Origin: Clostridium aciditolerans
GTDB lineage: Bacteria > Bacillota > Clostridia > Clostridiales > Clostridiaceae
NCBI RefSeq assembly: GCF_016316925.1
Contig: NZ_JAEEGB010000048.1
Coordinates: 1-33,448, forward strand
DNA length: 33,448 nt
Direction: 5' to 3'
The translations under genes were made by a program, and so were the position numbers. The notes below the pieces were generated by a model, which was not told where the DNA came from, searched no databases, and saw only the letters and a list, made by a program, of their open reading frames with translations. Below are positions 7,811 to 15,400 of this stretch, piece by piece; position 1 is the stretch's first letter; each line of letters starts with the position of its first letter.

Positions 7811-8144
7811 ACGTATATTAATAATAGGGTGAATACCCTAGTGAATCAAATTTAAAATAAAAATAGTTGATATGTAAGTTAAATATACAACTAATCATAA
7901 AGAAAAGCAATATATAAAATAGCAGATGTAACTGGCAAGTATCTTTGGAGAAATTTTGGCAAATAACTTTACTGAAATTTCCCCTTTTTATTTTATCACT
8001 CACGGAGGGTATTTCAGTGAATGAATTATAGCAAGGAGGTTTGAGTATGTGTATATAGTAAAAAGTAAAAATCCATTGTGATAAGAGAGGTTAATTACTC
8101 TCTTTTTTTATGTGAAAAAATTATGAGAAAGGATAAGAAATAAA
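7811..8144 (+). other. Non-coding stretch with 24-bp tandem repeat and terminator
   Basis: Two adjacent 24-bp copies starting TGGCAA and ending AAATTT lie at 7933-7956 and 7957-7980 (19 of 24 identical). The end of the second copy (ACTGAAAT, 7971-7978) pairs with ATTTCAGT at 8011-8018. An AAGGAGG followed by a three-codon ORF occurs at 8034-8058. The stretch closes with the terminator at 8083-8109. No gene is seen. Confidence 0.5.
8083..8109 (+). terminator. Intrinsic terminator
   Basis: AAGAGAG / CTCTCTT stem with an 8-nt loop followed by a run of T. It separates the zinc-ribbon gene's transcript from the 8145 gene. Confidence 0.7.
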
Positions 8145-8381
8145 ATGAAAAATGAAAATTTAGAAGAGTTTTTAGAAAGTTTAATAGGTAAAAAATTATT
8201 TAAACATGAACAAAAAATATTAAAAAAGGTATTTGAGGAGAATGGACTTAAAGCAAGGATGTTGGGAATTAATACAATAAATGCATATCTTAAAGATATA
8301 AAAAAATTTTATATAATTGAAGAAAGAAAGGGACATTGGATAGTAGGCAAAATCGTATTTGAAGAAAATAAAGCACTTTAA
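8145..8381 (+). CDS. Stand-alone homologue of the helicase C-terminal domain (78 aa)
   Basis: Residues 9-73 align by eye with helicase residues 417-489: 'FLESLIGKKLFKHEQK' against 'MLESVTGERLHKEEQK', 'INAYLKD' against 'LNEYLKA', and 'GHWIVGKIVFE' against 'TVWIVEKLIE'. So it is a free-standing copy of that accessory domain, which by pattern could be a small winged-helix-like nucleic-acid or protein-binding module. It may compete with or regulate the helicase, but that is inference. The ribosome binding site AAAGGA is 9-10 nt upstream. It is followed after 21 bp by 8403. Confidence 0.7.
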   Translation: MKNENLEEFLESLIGKKLFKHEQKILKKVFEENGLKARMLGINTINAYLKDIKKFYIIEERKGHWIVGKIVFEENKAL

Positions 8382-8402
8382 AAAAGTAGGAGGAAAATGG
8401 TT

Positions 8403-8648
8403 ATGAAAGCTGGAGAAAAAATAAAAAAAGTAATTTTGAACTTACAAGATGAAGATGGACTTTATAGTCACAACTTTAGAATTAGTGAGGAAGATATTAT
8501 GTATGATGAAAATAGAAATAAGGTAGATTTAAAAGAAATAATTTTTGCGGAAATCTATTCCAATGAGATGATATTACATTTGAAAAATGATGATAGATAT
8601 CTGTTGACGTATGAGGGTATAGATAAGTTAGATGCATCAAAAAAATAG
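8403..8648 (+). CDS. Hypothetical protein (81 aa)
   Basis: Two in-frame ATGs follow AGGAGG. The second (8403) is preferred because the first is only 3 nt from the site. The protein (KAGEKIKKVILNLQDEDGLY...) looks like alternating beta strands: 'EIIFAEIYSNEMILHLKNDDRYLL'. No family is recognised. Its stop codon lies in the stem of the terminator at 8642-8680. Confidence 0.6.
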   Translation: MKAGEKIKKVILNLQDEDGLYSHNFRISEEDIMYDENRNKVDLKEIIFAEIYSNEMILHLKNDDRYLLTYEGIDKLDASKK

Positions 8649-8680
8649 CTGCTTTTACGAAGGTCGCTATTTTGGTTTTT
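8642..8680 (+). terminator. Intrinsic terminator overlapping a stop codon
   Basis: AAAATAGC (8642-8649) pairs with GCTATTTT (8666-8673), followed by GGTTTTT. The TAG stop of the preceding gene is inside the left arm. Confidence 0.6.
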
Positions 8681-9092
8681 AAAAATTAGTTTTATGATAA
8701 AACATAGATTTTATCTGCAAAGTTTGGATTGAAATGTGGAGTAAATGAAAGCATGAGTGAGAATGAGAAAGTATGAAAGGAGAATTTCTATGGAATCAAG
8801 ACAAAAGTTTTTTAATGAGGAAGGAAGTGGATAGATGGTAGTTATTGAATTATACCATTCCTTGTAGAATTGTAATCCAGTATTTGCAATTCTACAAGGA
8901 TGGAGGTTAGCAAGTACATATAGTAATAATTACAATAAATCGTTTGAACTTCACTGGGAATACTTAGATATCAATAAAAATAAGTAAGTAGAAGGAGATT
9001 ATAAATGCTTAATTATAAATATAAGACATAATAGAAGCAGACAGGTGTTTGGTGTAGTAATAGCTACATCATTTTTTATGCAAAAAAATATA
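8681..9092 (+). other. Gene-poor stretch with a long hairpin and orphan ribosome sites
   Basis: A 17-bp stem with one bulged T lies at 8855-8903. Its arms are CCATTCCTTGTAGAATTG (8855-8872) and CAATTCTACAAGGATGG (8887-8903), with a 14-nt loop and no T run, so it is not a simple terminator. A ribosome site with a 14-codon ORF occurs at 8777-8835. AAGGAG plus ATG at 9005 opens only an 8-codon peptide. These look like remnants or leader peptides. Confidence 0.45.
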
Positions 9093-10004
9093 ATGACAAA
9101 AAAATTAAGAGATAAGTTTCCTGTTTGGTGTAAATTTGAAAACTTGAAGAATAACAGATATGACTTACTTATGTCAGATGATTTAGATTCTTGGGCTAGT
9201 TGTATGCTTTTGAATCATTTATTTGGTTTCAAAGTTAAGTATTTCGTAGATTTTAATCAATATTATATGGATTTTCAAGGAAATAAAACTCAATGCCAGC
9301 AGGTATATACACTAAATAAAGATACAAATGATAAATTAATCTGTGTAGACTTTGCAAGTGAAAGTATGTGTCCTTCATTTGATAATCATGTTACTATGTT
9401 ATCAAGTTTGGATGTGCCATATAAGAATGAAAACTCTGCCAATATCAATAATATCTATGACATTACTAATGTAAATTATTATGATAAATTTAGTGGAAGC
9501 ACATTAATCCAGATTATGAGTCTTTATAATATAGATATCAGTAAGTGGACTGAGGAACAGAAACTGATTATATGTTGTCTTGACGGATTATATATTGGCT
9601 TTGATGTGTGGAAAAAAGATTTTCGCCCTAAGCAAAGAGAATATTTAAGAATGTTGGGGTATGAAGAGTTGATTGAACTTATGGAATTTCATGTTGCTAA
9701 GAATAAGAAAAGAGATTTTGAATTATTAAAGAATAAGTATAAGCTGGATTCAAAAATTGTAATAGATATAGATGATAGGCTTGGAACAGATATAAAGTTA
9801 AATGAATTAGGTGATTTGTTTGGAGTAGATTTACTATTACCTAGAGATGAATTTAGTGAATTTAAAAGGTATGACAAGATATTTAGAAACTTAAATAGGA
9901 ATCCAATAAAAGATGGAGGACTTTTTGGTGATGATGAGAAGCTCTTTAATTTTGCTGTTACTAATAAGGATGTAATTGTATATTCAAAATCTAAAATTGC
10001 TTGA
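9093..10004 (+). CDS. DHH-like phosphoesterase (about 303 aa), uncertain start
   Basis: The pattern 'SDDLDSWASCMLLNHLFG' (DxxD-like motif I), 'LICVDFAS' (motif II Asp) and 'DNHVTML' in place of DHH (motif III) resembles a diverged DHH phosphoesterase fold. Such enzymes cleave single-stranded nucleic acid or nucleotide phosphodiesters with Mn2+; activity here is uncertain because the metal motifs are degenerate. The C-terminal part (ISKWTEEQK onwards) is helical and unrecognised. No start has a ribosome site. ATG 9093 and 9078 and GTG 9045 are possible, while the only good site feeds an ATG at 9005 in a different frame. The stop overlaps the start region of the RemA-like gene. Confidence 0.55.
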   Translation: MTKKLRDKFPVWCKFENLKNNRYDLLMSDDLDSWASCMLLNHLFGFKVKYFVDFNQYYMDFQGNKTQCQQVYTLNKDTNDKLICVDFASESMCPSFDNHVTMLSSLDVPYKNENSANINNIYDITNVNYYDKFSGSTLIQIMSLYNIDISKWTEEQKLIICCLDGLYIGFDVWKKDFRPKQREYLRMLGYEELIELMEFHVAKNKKRDFELLKNKYKLDSKIVIDIDDRLGTDIKLNELGDLFGVDLLLPRDEFSEFKRYDKIFRNLNRNPIKDGGLFGDDEKLFNFAVTNKDVIVYSKSKIA

Positions 10005-10018
10005 TATATAGAAAGGAG

Positions 10019-10282
10019 ATGAAAGAAATTAAAATAATAGATATAGGATTTGATAATCTGTTGGTTGCAGAAGAAGTACAACTAATACTTTCTGTAGAGG
10101 GAGTTCCTGTCAAGAGAAAAATAGCAGAAGCTAAGGAAAAAGGTTTATTAATAGATATTACTAGAGGTAGAAATAGAAGAAGTGCAATAGTATTAAAAAG
10201 TGGTGTTATAGTGTTAAGTAGTATAAATACAAAGACACTTGGAAAGAGGATAGCGAGAGAAGCTAATGCAGAAGGAGCCTAG
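10019..10282 (+). CDS. remA-like: RemA/DUF370 family regulator (about 84-87 aa)
   Basis: The sequence 'KIIDIGFDNLLVAEEVQLIL' through 'VPVKRKIAEAKEKGLLIDIT', 'GRNRRSAIVLKSGVIVLSS' and 'INTKTLGKRI' follows the RemA/DUF370 pattern closely ('INIGFGN...IVSPESAPIKRII...GRRTRAVIV...VILSAVQPETV' in Bacillus subtilis RemA). RemA is a small DNA-binding protein that activates biofilm-matrix genes. Here it probably acts as a regulator of the element or the host. The AAAGGAGAT site at 10012-10020 overlaps the ATG at 10019, which therefore cannot be used efficiently. The ATT at 10028, 8 nt downstream, would give exactly MKIIDIGFDN. TTG 10001 overlaps the previous stop. Confidence 0.85.
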   Translation: MKEIKIIDIGFDNLLVAEEVQLILSVEGVPVKRKIAEAKEKGLLIDITRGRNRRSAIVLKSGVIVLSSINTKTLGKRIAREANAEGA

Positions 10283-10581
10283 GGGAAAAGGTTGAGGTGG
10301 TGGAAATGAAATATGAGTTTTAGTGTTTTAAACACATTTAGTTACATAAAATTGTTAAAAAATGTGAGATTGAATATTCTGAATGAGTAATTAATCATCA
10401 GATACTATTAGTAAAATATAGTGCAGGCTAGATGTAACCATTACATTTGCGATAACTTGTGGAAAAATTAATAATAGTCTAGTTAGGATTGTTGAAATTG
10501 AATTTTAGATTAAATAATGATGATTATTTTAAGGATACATTATATTGTTTAAAGTTTTAAAACTAAATGTTAAAACTTATC
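10283..10581 (+). other. Non-coding stretch
   Basis: I see no ORF longer than a few codons with a ribosome site. A GAGGTGGTGG site at about 10294 opens only a five-codon ORF. The right end contains the shared promoter element described at 10566-10610. Confidence 0.4.
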
Positions 10582-10610
10582 TTGTAATAAAGTAATTTTT
10601 ACTATATAAT
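10566..10610 (+). promoter_or_regulatory. Promoter with shared upstream element, copy C
   Basis: AATGTTAAA (10566-10574) lies 30 bp before TATAAT (10605-10610). TTGTAA at 10582-10587 with a 17-bp spacer gives a -35 box. The same AATGTTAAA element occurs 29 bp from the -10 at 18788 and 20631. Confidence 0.55.
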
Positions 10611-10651
10611 AAATATATTAAATTTGATAAAATTAAAAAGAGGTGATTACT

Positions 10652-11098
10652 ATGTATATGAATTTGAGTGATTAATTACACCAAATTTGGCAAATAACTA
10701 ATGAAATATCAATCAAGAAAAGTGAGGTAAAAGAATTCTATGTGACTAGTTATGGATTGGAGGAGGATTATTTTATGAGTGGCGGTCAAATTAAAAGAAT
10801 AAATCATCAAATAGACTTAATCAATGGGCAAATAGAGGAAAATAAACTATTGTTTATTAATCCACTATATTTTGTAGATGATAATGGAAATAGAATAAGG
10901 ACTATACAAGATGATGAGAAGATAGAAGCATATGACGAAACTATTGAGGATATTAGCGAGGCAATCGGAGAGTATCGTGGAATACTTCTCCAAACTTCTC
11001 AATATACTGATGAAAAAAAAGAAACTTATAAATCTAAAGTTAGTGAATTGGAGAATTTAAGAGAAAAACTAAAGGATATGAGAAAACAAAAAAGATAG
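10652..11098 (+). pseudogene. Interrupted coiled-coil small protein; 107-aa product still possible
   Basis: From ATG 10652 (AAAGAGGTG upstream) the frame reads MYMNLSD, hits a TAA at 10673, and then continues open without another stop to 11098 (LHQIWQITNEISIKKSEVKE...). The promoter and first ribosome site belong to the full frame, so the TAA looks like a recent nonsense mutation. A shorter protein of 107 aa can still start at ATG 10775 behind GGAGGAGG (MSGGQIKRINHQIDLINGQI...). It is strongly helical at both ends (ENLREKLKDMRKQKR). The function is unknown. The terminator at 11143-11178 follows. Confidence 0.6.
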
Positions 11099-11142
11099 AT
11101 TAGTAGCAGGTTATATACATTAATGGTTAAGTAAATAATTAT

Positions 11143-11178
11143 AAAATAAGAGTGCTGAATAATTGGCACTCTTATTTT
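11143..11178. terminator. Strong bidirectional terminator
   Basis: A perfect 13-bp stem AAAATAAGAGTGC / GCACTCTTATTTT with a 10-nt loop. A/T-rich arms allow termination from both directions. Confidence 0.85.
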
Positions 11179-11289
11179 GGATGGTATTATGTAGAATATA
11201 GATTTGTTTACAATGGCATGTTGAAGGTTCAATAATGGAAAGTCTGTATAACAAAATAAAAGATGGACAAAGATATATAATAGTAAAAA

Positions 11290-11402
11290 GTTCGTTTGAG
11301 GTATAGTGTAAACAACCACGAACGGGATGCTTTAGAAATGGCTTAAAATCGTATTGGAAATATACTAAAAACGTTCGTAATAAAAGTTGATTTCAAACGA
11401 AC
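11290..11402. promoter_or_regulatory. res-like recombination site of the adjacent resolvase
   Basis: Two sites are each bounded by inverted GTTCGT...ACGAAC ends: site 1 at 11290-11323 (34 bp) and site 2 at 11373-11402 (30 bp), 49 bp apart. Subsites of 25-35 bp with inverted ends directly upstream of a resolvase gene are the standard layout of res sites for Tn3-family serine resolvases. The arms also match across sites: GTTCGTTTGA at 11290-11299 and its complement at 11393-11402. Confidence 0.6.
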
Positions 11403-11415
11403 GATTTGCTATAAT
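11387..11415 (+). promoter_or_regulatory. Resolvase promoter embedded in res-like site 2
   Basis: TTGATT (11387-11392), a 17-bp spacer and TATAAT (11410-11415); a second TATAAT lies at 11422-11427. Most of the spacer is the right half of site 2, so resolvase binding should repress its own gene. Confidence 0.6.
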
Positions 11416-11453
11416 ATGGTATATAATACGATTAATTTGTGGGGTGTCAGTGG

Positions 11454-12032
11454 ATGAAGACATATTTTTATATTAGAGTTAGCTCCAAGGAACAGAATAC
11501 AGTTCGTCAAGAAGTAAAAGCTAAAGAACATAATATACCTATAGAATGTGTTTATATTGAAAAGGCAAGTGGTAAGAATGTTATAGATAGACCAGTGTTG
11601 AAGAATTTAATGGGTGTTCTTAAGAGTGGAGATAAGCTTATAGTTGATAGTATTTCAAGATTTGCACGTAATACAAAAGATTTAATTGATTTGGTAGAAC
11701 AATTAAATAACAAGGGTATCATATTTATTTCATTGAAAGAATCTATAGATACAACAACTTCAACAGGTATGTTTATGCTTACTATATTTGGAGCTGTAGC
11801 ACAGTTAGAACGTGATTATATAAAAGAACGTCAAGCTGAAGGAATAGCAGTAGCTAAAGAAGAAGGAAAATATAAAGGTAGAAAAACTATAGAATACCCT
11901 AGGCAATGGGATAAGTATTATAAGATGTGGAAATCCAATAGTATTAAAGCTGTAGATGCAATGAAAATATTGAATTTAAAGAAAACAACGTTCTATAAAT
12001 TGGTTAAACAATTTGAGACAATTAAACAATAA
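11454..12032 (+). CDS. Serine resolvase/invertase (192 aa)
   Basis: Small serine recombinase of the Tn3 resolvase/DNA invertase type. The N-terminal catalytic motif is YFYIRVSS with nucleophile Ser10 and Arg8. 'DSISRFARNTKDLIDLVEQL' carries the conserved arginines, and 'GMFMLTIFGAVAQLERDYIKER' begins the long dimer helix. The C-terminus (about 150-192) is a helix-turn-helix (IKAVDAMKILNLKKTTFYKL). The length fits the family. It cuts and rejoins DNA at paired sites, probably resolving dimers or inverting a segment. The ATG at 11454 follows GGGGTG by 7 nt; an earlier GTG is less likely. The res-like site and promoter lie directly upstream, which suggests autoregulation. Confidence 0.93.
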   Translation: MKTYFYIRVSSKEQNTVRQEVKAKEHNIPIECVYIEKASGKNVIDRPVLKNLMGVLKSGDKLIVDSISRFARNTKDLIDLVEQLNNKGIIFISLKESIDTTTSTGMFMLTIFGAVAQLERDYIKERQAEGIAVAKEEGKYKGRKTIEYPRQWDKYYKMWKSNSIKAVDAMKILNLKKTTFYKLVKQFETIKQ

Positions 12033-12109
12033 TAATTGATTTATATTAATATTATGATGTTGTGTGAAGAAAGATTTCATATGGAATATCAAATATATGT
12101 CCATCATCG

Positions 12110-12275
12110 GAAAGTTAAATGAGTTTATGTGTAAGCAGTATGGGGGGGATTTTCCGTTTTCAAGTGACATTCATTCTTGGTCAGCGACCCCAACTGTTCA
12201 AACTACACCCAACGCCTTATTATTAACCTCAATTAATAATCTAATAACCTCAAGAGGGGGGCTAGTTTTCCAATT
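12110..12275. mobile_element. GC-richer scrap, possible insertion-sequence remnant
   Basis: This 150-bp stretch has G and C runs (G7 at about 12143 and G6 at about 12256, each followed within a few bases by TTTTCC) and is much richer in G+C than its surroundings. A 100-codon frame is open on the + strand (12064-12366), but its composition (SWSATPTVQTTPNALLLTS) is unlike its neighbours and it has no ribosome site, so I do not call a gene. On the minus strand it resembles non-coding ends of Firmicute insertion sequences (a feel, not a match). Confidence 0.3.
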
Positions 12276-12391
12276 TTCTATCAATAAAAAGCATTTACAT
12301 ATTATATATAGGTGCTTTAGTGATGTAGTTATTGCTAAAAATAAATTTAAAAAGGAATGGCTATAAGAAAAAATAAAATATAAGAAATTGT

Positions 12392-12420
12392 AAGACGTAC
12401 TTAAATGTTACGTCTTTTTA
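12392..12420 (+). terminator. Intrinsic terminator before the tail gene
   Basis: AAGACGTA (12392-12399) and TACGTCTT (12409-12416) form an 8-bp stem followed by T-rich sequence. It insulates the tail gene from the resolvase side. Confidence 0.65.
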
Positions 12421-12462
12421 TTTATGCAAAAAATTAAATTTTAAGTAAAAAGGAGAGAAATT

Positions 12463-15400
12463 ATGATAAAAAGTAGTGAGATTTTTAGTTTCGCAGGAGA
12501 AACTAGCGATAAATATAATATTGTAAATATCAATATTAATGAAGGGATGCTTCAAGACCCATTTTATAGTAACAGGAACTTTAATAAAGCAAGAATCAAA
12601 GGACGAAATTCTAGTTATTTTCAAAATATACAGAATGACCCCAAAGTTTTTGAATTACAACTTGCATTTGATGATTCTATAAAAGTAACTAATTCTATGT
12701 TAAGAGCTGTACAAAATTGGTTATGCAAAAATGACGGTTTCCATCCTCTTTACTTTTTAGAGGATTGTGAACCAACATCGGACGGATACGATTTTGATAT
12801 AACCAAGCCCAAAAGAATTTACATGGCAGTAGCTATAGGTAGTTCTAATTTTAATCATTTTGGATTAGGTGGAGGATATTTCAATGTTACATTTGAAACA
12901 GACTCAGATGTTTGCTATTCGTTAGAACGAGGAAATTATGATTATAATGTAGGAGAGGCTGTGAATACTGATGATGAACAATTGGATTCGTCCAAGGTTT
13001 ATTTCTTTAATCATGGTGATTTTGTAATTAAACCACAAATAAAAATACAAGTTGCACATGTTTCGGGGACAGATGTCAACAATCAAGGAATAAGAATAAC
13101 AGGAGAGGCAATTGATGATTTATCGCTCGGTGGAAATTCTGAGCCAAATGATGGTTTTGAGAGAAGTTATCCTATTCCGACTACAGACTACTCAAAGTTT
13201 CCGGCATTTTGTTTTAGCGAAGGTAAATCCGCTTCTGGATTCTTTCAATTATTAGGGACTGTATTTTATGGGGAGAAAATGGTTCTTGGAAATAATACAT
13301 ATGAATTCGATTTGGGGTATGGAAAGTGTTACAACAAATTAGAATCAAATATTTTAGTTCCAGTAACAGCTAAGAAAGCAAATAATACCCTTGTTTTTAA
13401 CGAAAATAGTTGGGTTGAAGATGGCTCAACAGTTACAATTGGCGACCAATGTTTTGAATATGATTATAATGATTTGGTTAGTTCGCAAGCTATAAAGGTC
13501 GATATATCCAATTATGTTGGCAGAGCTACAGGCAGATTACACCTAAGTAGTAATTTATTACCAAATCAAAAATTTAAGGTTGGCGACATCACATATACCA
13601 TGATAGGTGGAACGAATGAACTTATTGTAAAAATGAGCGACCATTTATTGACAGATGGAAGTGAAATAAATTACTTGGTAAATACAGACCGAAATACTTT
13701 GGTTAGTGATAATGTAAATATTAGCACAAAACATACAAGAAATATTTCTCAATGTCTACTTAGAAATATCACTAAAAATTCCAGTGATTTAGGCATTAGA
13801 AAGATGAAATATCTCGATAAAAATTTTGTAATGTGCCTGTGGGATAGTGAAAGTGGAGAAGATTATCAAAATGAGATAGATAATGTTCCCATAAATGGAA
13901 GATTGGTTCTAACATTTGACAACCAAGTAAATGAATCTACAATAAACAATGATACAATTCAATGTAGAAATATAGAAGGTAATCAAATACAATTGACTTT
14001 TGATATATCAAAGGACAAAAAAATTATTGGAGTAACACCTAAAACCGCTTATAATTCGGATGCAGATTATTATTTATATGTATCTAAAGGCGTTAAGGAT
14101 ATAAAAGGCAATAGTTTTTCTCAAGTAAGAAAAATTAAATTCCATACTAAGAAAGATGGAGATTCTACTGCTTCAGATAGCTATAATAATGTAAGTGCTG
14201 TTAAAGTATTCTCTATATATAGTTCTAAGAAGATAGATAGCTCCACTGTTACAGATAGTAATGTCTATGTAACAAAGAGTGGGAGTGGCACACATGAAGA
14301 AGTTAATGTAAAAATATTAGATATGGGAAAATCCTTTAGTGTCAGCCCAAGAGCAAAATATGAATATGGTCAGAGTTATACTTTACATGTTACCACAGGA
14401 GTTAAGGATGTTGACGGAAATAGTATCTTATCTGCTGAGAAGAAAATAGACTTCACAGTACAAGCTCAAACCAATGAAACAGTCGTAACAGATGATTTCG
14501 AGATAATAACTAATGCTTTTGTTGATAAGTCTATAAGTATACCATTTACTAATAGATTAAGTGAGGACTATTTAAACACCAATACTGTAGTGTTAGAGAA
14601 GGAAAATGGAGATAGAGTTCCAATTTATGTTGAAAGAAGTTTAAGTACACCAAATATACTATTAGTAACACCTCAAGGAGACTTAAGCTATAACACAATT
14701 TATTATTTATATGTGAGCGGAGCCGTTAGTTATTATGATAATAGCAATATAGAAAATCCTAGAAAATTTAAAGTGATAACAATGACTGAGGATTATGCAA
14801 AAAATTACAATGCTCCAATAACTAATGTTCAAATGGGCGTTCCAGAAACTGGTAATTTGAATCAATTACATACCGATTATACTTTAGTAAATACCGATAA
14901 AATTATTACTTATGACTTTGATAAAACCTTGGATGCCACAACTATAAATAACACAAATATTTATATATTAGATAAGAATAGTAATAAATATATAGACTAT
15001 ACAGCACAGGTTGGTTTGGCAGGTGAAGGTATTAAAATATCACCTAATACAGTTTGGGAACCAGATTCTTCATATAGTATTTATATAACTCCTAATGTTA
15101 AAATAACTGATAAACCAAGAGTTTTTGTGGCATATGCTGACCCGGATTCGGGTGGAAATCTTGGCGATTATGATAATGCTTTGGACATTTTTGGGAAGTT
15201 AGGATTTGAAGTAATAAAGACAAATGATAAAGATAATAATCCTTATACAGTACAAGGTAATGCTATAGTTGATAAAAACGGGAATATAGTGCAGTTTAAA
15301 AGTACTGATATTATCATTGGAGATGATACAAGTTATAAATCTTCTGATTTTGATTCTAACAAAAATATAAAGAATGGTACTGTTGTAGTTACTATTCCAC

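Noticed and set aside
9689-10081. 130-codon minus-strand frame
   Set aside because: Shadow of the DHH-like and RemA-like genes; Ser/Phe-rich composition typical of an antisense frame of AT-rich coding DNA.
12064-12366. 100-codon frame between resolvase and tail gene
   Set aside because: No ribosome site and an abrupt change of composition inside it; more likely chance reading through insertion-sequence debris.
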